Positions 1 to 5,271 of a stretch of DNA of 5,510 nucleotides are shown piece by piece. The notes under the pieces were generated by a model. It was not told the origin of the DNA. It did not search any database and saw nothing but the letters and a program-made list of their open reading frames with translations. A program made the position numbers and the translations under genes. Origin of the DNA: Acidobacteriaceae bacterium (GTDB taxonomy: Bacteria; Acidobacteriota; Terriglobia; Terriglobales; SbA1). Every line of letters begins with the position of its first letter. Position 1 is the stretch's first letter. The stretch covers positions 1 to 5,510 of the forward strand of contig JAFAGX010000496.1 of assembly GCA_019237515.1 (NCBI GenBank), written 5' to 3'.

Positions 1-15
1 TCGGCTAATTCCACG

Positions 16-609
16 TTACTGCGGCGGGAGCTGCTCGTTCGGCTCGGCAGGGGCGAGCGGCATACGCGAGGCATTATTCAGCATGTCAAGCTCCTGCGGA
101 CTGAACCGGCTTTTGTACGCGTCTGAGTTAATCGTTCTTTGCCGCGCGTCGGGAGGCATAGCCCGGAGAGATTGCACAGCGTTGCGAACGGCTTGACGAC
201 GATCAAACGGAAGCTGTTGCATCTGATTATGGAGTTGCCGCGCCTGTTGCTTCTGCTCAGGCGTCAGATGTTCCCAAATTTCCATGCGGCGCAGCGTGCG
301 GTCCTGCTGCTGCGGAGGCAGGCTGTTGAAGCGCTGCAGGCGGTTCTGGAGCTGCTCTTGCCGCTGCGGAGGCAACGAGCGGAAGTGCGGATCGCTTTGC
401 AGGGCCTTCTTCTGCTGCTCAGGGGAGAGATTGCGGTGCTGCTTTAACCACTCTCCAGCGTGTCCCGGATTTTGATTACGAGGCTGGCTTTGCGGATGAA
501 CTTGTGCGGGAGGGCGAGGCACATTCTGCTTCTGAGCCCATGACGAGCTTGCGGCGAGCGCTAACACTAGCGTCGCAGTTATGCCCGGAAATGACCTGAA
601 ACGTAACAC
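16..609 (-). CDS. Secreted DUF3106-like protein with seven 18-residue repeats
   Basis: A 197-residue exported protein of unknown function, resembling the DUF3106 family. The N-terminus is a signal peptide: 'MLRFR', a hydrophobic core 'ITATLVLALAA' and a Ser-x-Ala site (Ser23-Trp24-Ala25, cleavage before Gln26). A Pro/Gln/Asn-rich spacer (26-50) follows, then seven units of exactly 18 residues from 61 to 186, each beginning Leu/Met/Phe followed by a Pro-containing helix cap such as 'LSPEQQ', 'LPPQRQ' or 'LTPEQK'. Gln and Arg are very abundant and there is no Cys after the signal. One unit carries LTxxQ, the motif of the Spy/CpxP periplasmic chaperones, though this is only a short resemblance. 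I prefer the GTG at 609 because it starts a clean signal peptide with a Shine-Dalgarno. A TTG at 642, directly abutting the anti-sigma stop, would add 11 residues. It is last in the sigma/anti-sigma group, suggesting a periplasmic partner or effector of that circuit. Confidence 0.82.
   Translation of the reverse strand: MLRFRSFPGITATLVLALAASSSWAQKQNVPRPPAQVHPQSQPRNQNPGHAGEWLKQHRNLSPEQQKKALQSDPHFRSLPPQRQEQLQNRLQRFNSLPPQQQDRTLRRMEIWEHLTPEQKQQARQLHNQMQQLPFDRRQAVRNAVQSLRAMPPDARQRTINSDAYKSRFSPQELDMLNNASRMPLAPAEPNEQLPPQ
52..429 (-). repeat. Seven tandem 54-bp coding units (18-residue protein repeats)
   Basis: Seven consecutive 54-bp units encode repeats whose first residues fall at 61, 79, 97, 115, 133, 151 and 169 of the 197-aa protein. 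First residues are L, L, L, L, L, M, F; the third residue is Pro in six of seven; the sixth is usually Gln, Arg or Lys. At DNA level most similarity has decayed. An identical 12-mer (GCTGCGGAGGCA on the plus strand) remains at 309-320 and 363-374, exactly 54 bp apart, and TGCTCAGG recurs at 254-261 and 416-423, exactly three units apart. Confidence 0.85.
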
Positions 610-614
610 CTCCA

Positions 615-620
615 CCTTCC
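615..620 (-). promoter_or_regulatory. Ribosome binding site supporting the GTG start of the DUF3106-like gene
   Basis: GGAAGG lies 5 bases before the GTG at 609. It favours that start over the TTG at 642, which has no comparable purine run. Another in-frame GTG at 615 overlaps this site and would lengthen the protein by only two residues. Confidence 0.5.
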
Positions 621-642
621 CCGCCTGCCAAAGAACCGCCAA

Positions 643-1119
643 CTAAGGATTCGCGCTTACATCCGACTGGACGCTCATGTCATCCAGTAATTCAAAATCT
701 GAATACAGTTCGCCGTTCTTGTCCAGCGCCTGCAGATCTCCCACCGCCGTTCCCGGAGGCGCCATCGCGACAGTCCCCGATTCGCCGTGGTTCCTGTAGC
801 CTGCATCCGTTCGGAATAGAGTAATGCTGGCGATCAGAAGCACAGCCATAGCAACTGCCAATGCCGGCTTGCGCAGCCAGAACAGCCAACCCGCAGCGTT
901 GGTGCGTTCCTCACGCACTCGTGCCATAAGGCGGACGTCGAAGTACGGCGATGGCTCAGGCACCTGCCACTCGTCGAGCAGGGCCATCGTGCTTCGCAGC
1001 TCGACCAACTTGCTGGAGCAATCAGGGCAAGCATTCAAATGATCATGAATTTCCGGTGTGGCCCCGTCGAAGCCGGCGGCCAGGTCCGGCATCCGTTCGC
1101 AAACTTCCTTGCATTTCAT
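643..1119 (-). CDS. Membrane-anchored zinc-finger anti-sigma factor
   Basis: A 158-residue protein placed directly after the sigma factor, as cognate anti-sigma factors usually are. The cytoplasmic N-terminus has the zinc anti-sigma signature H-x3-C-x2-C (His27, Cys31, Cys34, in 'HDHLNACPDC') and Cys3 and Cys7 upstream, either of which could be the fourth ligand. A hydrophobic stretch at about 84-102 forms a single transmembrane helix after a Trp/Arg/Lys-rich border ('LFWLRKP'). The remaining roughly 55 residues would be periplasmic, ending in an acidic 'LQALDKNGELYSDFELLDDM' segment and a polar tail. It should bind the sigma factor through the cytoplasmic domain and release it on an envelope or redox signal. 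Residues 35-75 are predicted by eye to be helical and may contact the sigma factor. Sequence divergence in this family is high, so the call rests on motif, topology and position together. Confidence 0.85.
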   Translation of the reverse strand: MKCKEVCERMPDLAAGFDGATPEIHDHLNACPDCSSKLVELRSTMALLDEWQVPEPSPYFDVRLMARVREERTNAAGWLFWLRKPALAVAMAVLLIASITLFRTDAGYRNHGESGTVAMAPPGTAVGDLQALDKNGELYSDFELLDDMSVQSDVSANP

Positions 1120-1125
1120 ACTGCA

Positions 1126-1130
1126 CCCTT
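1126..1130 (-). promoter_or_regulatory. Ribosome binding site of the anti-sigma gene (AAGGG)
   Basis: AAGGG lies 6 bases before the ATG at 1119 and shares two bases with the sigma factor's TAA stop. This overlap suggests coupled translation of sigma factor and anti-sigma factor and supports the ATG chosen. Confidence 0.6.
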
Positions 1131-1911
1131 AAATAAACTCTTTCAGCTGTACGCGCAGAGTTTCGTATGCGCGAAACAGCAATGACTTGGTGGCGGACTC
1201 ACTTAATTTCAAAACCTGCGCAATCTGGCGATAGTCCATCTGCTGATACTTGTGCATCACTACCGCGATCCGCTGCCGCTCTGGCAGCTGCTGCACCCTT
1301 TGCCGGATGGCCGCCATGCGCTCGCGCCGCATGATGGATTCCTCGGCGCTGAGCGATGAGTCAGGAACGTCCACCGTCAAACCAGTGTCGTCGTCCTTCT
1401 CGTCGATGCTGACCATATTTTCCGGCCGCTCATGCCGGGTATCGCGGGCATAGTTCACGGCCAGGTTGGTTGCGATACGGTACAGCCAGGTACTGAATTT
1501 CGCGCTTGGCTCGTAAGTTTCACGCGAGCGATATACGCGTAAAAAAACCTCCTGAGCCAGATCCTCTGCGGCTGCCGGATTGTGCGCCATGCGGTACATG
1601 AAACCGACCATTGCCCGACGATATTTTTGCACCAGGTACGCAAACGCCGAGTCATCCCCGGCTTTCACCCGCAGCATCACTTCCGCGTCACTGCCGCCGT
1701 CAGCCGTGTAGGGTTCCGCATACCGCGCCTGAGTACCAGGCACTGTGCCCGCCATTGCGAGCAACCCGCGGTCAATGGCAATGCTGCTCACACTGGAATG
1801 AACCCCGGCAGGGGCAGAAAGTTGCGCTGAATTGGGATCGACAGATGCGGGCGAAGTCCCTTCAGATGTGGGGCTTACGGGCACTCCGGCCGGGATGGGT
1901 TCGCGGGGCAT
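1129..1911 (-). CDS. ECF-type (sigma-70 family) RNA polymerase sigma factor with long N-terminal extension
   Basis: A 260-residue protein whose second part is a standard extracytoplasmic-function sigma factor. Region 2 spans about 85-160, with the polymerase-binding motif 'AEDLAQEVFLRVYR' (115-128) and the -10-recognition segment 'FSTWLYRIATNLAVNYARD' (139-157). Region 4 spans about 200-256, with 'LPERQRIAVV' and a helix-turn-helix 'YRQIAQVLKLSESATKSLL'. There is no region 3, as usual for ECF factors. The first 75 or so residues are rich in Pro, Ser, Ala and Thr and have no recognisable domain; typical ECF proteins are about 180-200 aa. The ATG at 1911 gives the longest frame but lacks a clear Shine-Dalgarno. 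An internal Met53 (codon at 1755) would give a 208-aa protein of ordinary size. The anti-sigma gene follows 9 bases after the stop, so this factor is probably held inactive at the membrane. Confidence 0.93.
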   Translation of the reverse strand: MPREPIPAGVPVSPTSEGTSPASVDPNSAQLSAPAGVHSSVSSIAIDRGLLAMAGTVPGTQARYAEPYTADGGSDAEVMLRVKAGDDSAFAYLVQKYRRAMVGFMYRMAHNPAAAEDLAQEVFLRVYRSRETYEPSAKFSTWLYRIATNLAVNYARDTRHERPENMVSIDEKDDDTGLTVDVPDSSLSAEESIMRRERMAAIRQRVQQLPERQRIAVVMHKYQQMDYRQIAQVLKLSESATKSLLFRAYETLRVQLKEFI

Positions 1912-1919
1912 TTCAACGT

Positions 1920-1933
1920 CTCAGAGTTCTGAG
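1920..1933. promoter_or_regulatory. 14-base imperfect palindrome just upstream of the sigma factor start
   Basis: CTCAGA-GT-TCTGAG has two perfect 6-base arms around a 2-base centre, lying 8 bases before the ATG at 1911. The loop is too short for a stable RNA hairpin, so if functional it is more likely a site for a dimeric DNA-binding protein. It occupies the place where a Shine-Dalgarno would be expected. Confidence 0.25.
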
Positions 1934-2020
1934 GAAGTTCGATTGGTCAAAACTGCTGAGGACTCGCTCGTCAAGGCTAACACGTCCTACGGCATACGCA
2001 GCAAACCATTTGGTTACCGC

Positions 2021-2048
2021 AATTTACCGGGGGTACGCCCAATTGCAA
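2021..2048 (-). promoter_or_regulatory. Weak candidate sigma-70-type promoter for the sigma factor operon
   Basis: On the minus strand, TTGCAA (2048-2043) and TAAATT (2026-2021) are separated by 16 bases, each matching 4 of 6 consensus positions. This would give a leader of about 105 bases before the ATG at 1911. The match is modest and could be chance; it is the best housekeeping-type candidate I find in the gap. Confidence 0.25.
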
Positions 2049-2075
2049 TCTGTACAACCGACAAGACATTCCCGC

Positions 2076-3455
2076 CTAATTTTCCGGGTTGAGTCCTCGA
2101 CCCTTTTGGATCTCGATCCCGAGTTGCTCTGCTTTCTTGTACAGATGGCTCCGTTCCAGGCCGAGAGCTTTAGCGGCATTAGTAACGTGGTAGTTGTGGC
2201 GTTTCAGTTCAGCTACGATCGCTTCGCGTTCGAAAGTCTGGACACGATCCGCCAAAGGCCCAAAACTCGTATTTTCTAATTGGGATTCTGTAGCTGGTAA
2301 TGCCGTTCGGACGGTCTCGGCTGTAATTTGATCACCGGGTGCTAACAGCAAAATGCGTTCTACAACGTTCCTCAGCTCACGAATGTTACCTGGCCAGGGA
2401 TACCGGGCAAGATGTTGCAGTGCCTCGGGACTAAATGCAATCGGCTTCCAGTTGTTTTGAAGCTGGATTTGCCGGGCAAAATGCTCGACCAGAATCGGGA
2501 CATCTTCGCAGCGCTCCCGAAGCGGCGGCAGCGTTAACGGGAAAACGTAGATGCGGTGAAACAAATCCTGCCGGAATTTCCCTTCCCGCACTAAACCTTC
2601 AAGATTGCGGTGTGTGGCTACGACCACACGCACATCGACTTTGATTGTATTGTCCCCACCGATACGCTCGATCTCGCCTTCTTCCAACACGCGCAGAAGC
2701 TTGGCTTGCATGGCGAGAGGCATGTCTCCGATCTCGTCAAGAAACAGAGTGCCACGGTTCGCTTGCTCGAACTTGCCGTTGTGACGAATAGCCGCCCCGG
2801 TGAAGGATCCCTTCTCATGGCCGAAAAGCTCGGACTCGATCAGTTCGGCGGGCACCGCAGCGCAATTCAAGGTGATGAAGGGGCCGCTGGCACGCGGGCT
2901 GCGCTCATGCAATGTGCGGGCGATGAGTTCTTTTCCTGTGCCGGTCTCGCCGAGAATGCAGACCCGGGATTCACTCGCGGCCACACGTTCCACCTGAGTC
3001 ATAACCTTGCGCATGACCTCGCTGGTCCAGACGATTTCGTGCTTGCCAAGCCGTTGCTTGAGATTGCGATTTTCCGATTCGAGCCTTTTGAGCTTGAGAG
3101 CATTCTCGACAGTCAGCAACAGGCGATCCGTCGATATTGGTTTCTCGAGAAAATCAATCGCTCCGAGTTTGGTCGCGCGAATGGCCATGTCAATATGAGC
3201 CTGACCGGACATCATCACCACGGGTACGTTTATGTCATGGTCCTTCAATTCTTCAAGAAGAGTGAGACCGTCTTTGCCAGGCATCACGACATCAGAAAAC
3301 ATGAGATCGAAATTTCCAGCCCTAGCAAGCTCAGTTGCCTTGGCGGCACTGTCACAAACAGTTACTTCATGGCCAGCCAGACGAAAGGCGCGAGAGAGCG
3401 AGGCCAGGGTATTTGGGTCGTCATCTACGATCAGCAGTCTGGCCTTTTGGGGCAC
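2076..3455 (-). CDS. Sigma-54-dependent response regulator, NtrX/NtrC family
   Basis: A 459-residue cytoplasmic transcription activator, the evident partner of the kinase 10 bases upstream. The receiver domain (about 5-120) has the acidic pocket 'DDD' at 11-13, phospho-acceptor Asp55 ('FSDVVMPGKDG'), Ser83 and Lys105 ('EKP'). The AAA+ sigma-54 interaction domain (about 143-375) has Walker A 'GETGTGKE' (169-176), Walker B 'TLFLDEIGDM' (Asp240, Glu241), an arginine-finger region 'FRQDLFHRI' (294-302) and sensor II 'WPGNIREL' (354-361). The loop that touches sigma-54 reads GSFTGA (216-221) rather than the common GAFTGA. The C-terminal Fis-type helix-turn-helix (about 415-447) contains 'LERSHLYKKAEQLGI', a form typical of NtrX relatives. 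The start is a GTG with a strong Shine-Dalgarno; it places the receiver's first strand immediately after the start, as expected. It should activate sigma-54 promoters when phosphorylated; target genes are not visible. Confidence 0.95.
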   Translation of the reverse strand: MPQKARLLIVDDDPNTLASLSRAFRLAGHEVTVCDSAAKATELARAGNFDLMFSDVVMPGKDGLTLLEELKDHDINVPVVMMSGQAHIDMAIRATKLGAIDFLEKPISTDRLLLTVENALKLKRLESENRNLKQRLGKHEIVWTSEVMRKVMTQVERVAASESRVCILGETGTGKELIARTLHERSPRASGPFITLNCAAVPAELIESELFGHEKGSFTGAAIRHNGKFEQANRGTLFLDEIGDMPLAMQAKLLRVLEEGEIERIGGDNTIKVDVRVVVATHRNLEGLVREGKFRQDLFHRIYVFPLTLPPLRERCEDVPILVEHFARQIQLQNNWKPIAFSPEALQHLARYPWPGNIRELRNVVERILLLAPGDQITAETVRTALPATESQLENTSFGPLADRVQTFEREAIVAELKRHNYHVTNAAKALGLERSHLYKKAEQLGIEIQKGRGLNPEN

Positions 3456-3461
3456 TCGCTT

Positions 3462-3467
3462 CTCCTT
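3462..3467 (-). promoter_or_regulatory. Ribosome binding site of the response regulator (AAGGAG)
   Basis: AAGGAG sits 6 bases before the GTG at 3455 and overlaps the kinase TAA stop (read as TAAGGAG). It supports the GTG start despite the rare codon, and it suggests that terminating ribosomes re-initiate on the regulator, keeping the kinase/regulator ratio fixed. Confidence 0.85.
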
Positions 3468-5271
3468 ACGATGTTACGGTGACTTTAGAAGCTGGATCCG
3501 TCTGGATTACTTTATCGATATTTCGCGGCAATTCGATACAGAAGGCCACTCCGGCGCCAGGCTCGCTCGAAACAGAAATTTTGCCGCCGTGGTCGCTGAC
3601 GATTGATTGCACAATGGCCAGACCAAGTCCCGTGCCATGTGGCTTCGTTGTGAAGTAAGGGGTAAAAAGGCGCTCACGTTCTTGCGGTGTCAATCCCGTT
3701 CCTGTGTCTGAGATTTTCAGACATATGCCGCGGCCATTTTGCAGCGTTTGAATGGTCAGCTTACCGCCGTTCGGCATGGCATCAATGGCATTGGAGATCA
3801 GATTCGAGAGCGCACGATGCAACAGTTCAGGATCAGCCGCAATGGGTTGGAGCGACGGGTCTAACTTTAATTGAACCTGAATTGAAGCCGCAGCCAGTTG
3901 TGGCTGAAATATTCGCAAGCTGTCCTGCACGACTTCGTTGAGTTGCACTCGCTGGAATTGCGGTTGGGGCATTTTGGAAAATTCGCTGAAGCGCGAAACG
4001 ATGGACTTAAGGTTGGCGATTTCTGCAAGTAACGTGGATGCACTCTCAGCGAAAGCTTCGTCAAATACCTCCGATCCCTGCTGTCGGGCACGAATCAGAT
4101 TTTCGACTGTCAGTTGCAGGGGAAAAAGTGGATTTTTTAATTCATGCGCCAAGCGGCGTGCCAATTCCCGCCAGGCAGCGACCCTTTCTACCTGCACGAG
4201 GCGCTCTTTTTGCTGTAATAACTCGCGAGTCATCCGATTAAAGGATTGGGCCAGATCGGCAAGTTCATCCTGGGAATCCACCTCAACACGTGCACTCCAA
4301 TCCCCGGCTGCGACCGCTTGTGCCGCTGAAGCCAGTTGCTCGACTGGTTTTGTAACCCGCCGGGCTAGCCACCCGCTGAGAACAACCGCCAACAAGATGC
4401 CGCCAGCGGCAATCAGCAAGCTCGTGTAACGAATCTGACGGCGCAAATCCACATACGGGCGGAGCGACTCGGTGAGCAAAAGTGCCCCCAAAAGCTGGTG
4501 ATCCGGGTCGAACAACGGGAGTGCGTGAACCAGTTCGTCGTCTTCATCGTTGGCGGACCAGTGCACCAAAGCCGGGCGGGACTGCGAATTCCGTTGAACG
4601 CTGTTGATGAGAGACTGGACTGGGCCGGTTGCTGGGGCCAGACCGAAGGGGTCGATGATGTAGGGCGCTTGTGCTCCAGGCCCGGGATTTTCGTACAACA
4701 GCGCACGCATTCCGAAAGGCACGTCGAGATGCATCACGAAGGTCCGGTCGATGCGTTGGCCGCCAACGACAAACAATGGCTTGCTACCGATCTTCACTTC
4801 TTGCATGGCACAAACCGCGAGCACTGAAGCATCCGGCAGGTCTTCGCGAGCAAAGAAAGTTCCAGGCACCCTTGACGGAAGGGCTGATTTGTACCCAAAT
4901 CTTGCAGGCCACTCTGCCGAGGAGAGAAGTGTGCCTTGGTCATCGATGAAATCGAGAAGATCGAGGTGTTGCGCATCGGCAATGCTTGTCGCAGCATTCA
5001 GGTAAGCTCCGTAGTCAGGAGGTCCCTGGTTTATCGAAACAGCTATTTTTTGGACGAGTTCACCTTCGGCAACGTCCTTCACTTTCTTGGATACGCTAAT
5101 TGCGACGCGGGCGAACTCACGAGAAAACTGATCGACAACTGCCGTGCTTCGCTTGTGGTTTGCAGCTTCAAAGGTACGGCGGGTCAAGTAAGAAATCAGA
5201 AATGCGACGGCTGCCACACACATCACGATAGTGAGCGCAAATAGCAGAAGCAGTTTGCGGCGAAATTTCAT
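3466..5271 (-). CDS. NtrY-like membrane sensor histidine kinase
   Basis: A 601-residue inner-membrane kinase that should autophosphorylate on His and pass the phosphate to the adjacent response regulator. Visible order: a basic N-terminus and TM1 (about 7-28), a roughly 250-residue extracytoplasmic sensor, TM2 (about 283-303), HAMP (about 300-355), HisKA dimerisation helices (about 365-435) and HATPase_c (about 480-583). The H box is 'ARRLAHELKNPL' with His376. The preceding Ala-Trp-Arg-Glu and following Pro-x-Gln-Leu match NtrY-type kinases, and HExxN supplies Asn380 for phosphatase activity. N box 'NLISNAIDAMPNGG' (490-503), G1 'DTGTGL', F box 'FTPYFTTK' and G2 'GTGLGLAI' are intact. The sensor has Cache/PAS-like stretches near 106-126 and 250-275, but I cannot assign a fold or ligand. 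I chose the ATG at 5271 because it begins a typical signal-anchor and gives the ATGA overlap. A GTG 13 codons upstream is possible but adds residues lying inside the previous gene. Confidence 0.93.
   Translation of the reverse strand: MKFRRKLLLLFALTIVMCVAAVAFLISYLTRRTFEAANHKRSTAVVDQFSREFARVAISVSKKVKDVAEGELVQKIAVSINQGPPDYGAYLNAATSIADAQHLDLLDFIDDQGTLLSSAEWPARFGYKSALPSRVPGTFFAREDLPDASVLAVCAMQEVKIGSKPLFVVGGQRIDRTFVMHLDVPFGMRALLYENPGPGAQAPYIIDPFGLAPATGPVQSLINSVQRNSQSRPALVHWSANDEDDELVHALPLFDPDHQLLGALLLTESLRPYVDLRRQIRYTSLLIAAGGILLAVVLSGWLARRVTKPVEQLASAAQAVAAGDWSARVEVDSQDELADLAQSFNRMTRELLQQKERLVQVERVAAWRELARRLAHELKNPLFPLQLTVENLIRARQQGSEVFDEAFAESASTLLAEIANLKSIVSRFSEFSKMPQPQFQRVQLNEVVQDSLRIFQPQLAAASIQVQLKLDPSLQPIAADPELLHRALSNLISNAIDAMPNGGKLTIQTLQNGRGICLKISDTGTGLTPQERERLFTPYFTTKPHGTGLGLAIVQSIVSDHGGKISVSSEPGAGVAFCIELPRNIDKVIQTDPASKVTVTS

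Larger units (their letters stand above)
1912..2075. other. Intergenic region between the two-component operon and the sigma factor gene
   Basis: This 164-bp stretch is the only sizeable non-coding gap. It must hold any promoter for the sigma/anti-sigma/DUF3106 genes. I see no GC-rich stem followed by a T-run after the regulator's TAG stop, so read-through from the upstream operon remains possible. Small symmetric elements are present (ATTGCAAT around 2042-2049; AACCA-TT-TGGTT at 2004-2015; a 14-base palindrome at 1920-1933). No RNA gene or small ORF with convincing coding character was found. Confidence 0.6.

Noticed and set aside
139..447. Plus-strand Leu/Arg-rich open frame opposite the DUF3106-like gene
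   Set aside because: Its composition (runs of Leu-Leu-Arg-Arg) is what the complement of Gln/Arg-rich repeats produces; the minus-strand frame has a signal peptide and regular repeats.
2004..2015. Short palindrome AACCA-TT-TGGTT in the intergenic gap
   Set aside because: Five-base arms in an AT-rich spot are easily chance, and it is not placed sensibly relative to the promoter candidate.
2044..2062. Possible sigma-54 (-24/-12) promoter upstream of the sigma factor gene
   Set aside because: GG and GC on the minus strand are 11 bases apart instead of the required 10, and the flanking bases do not match TGGCACG/TTGC.
1611..2279. Plus-strand open frame (222 codons) spanning the sigma gene 5' half, the gap and the regulator 3' end
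   Set aside because: Most of it is antisense to two well-supported genes and it shows no domain or promoter; the part in the gap is too short to argue independent coding.
2610..3482. Long plus-strand open frame (290 codons) opposite the response regulator
   Set aside because: It lies entirely antisense to a gene with complete receiver, AAA+ and helix-turn-helix motifs; its translation has no recognisable domain, so it is a shadow of codon bias.
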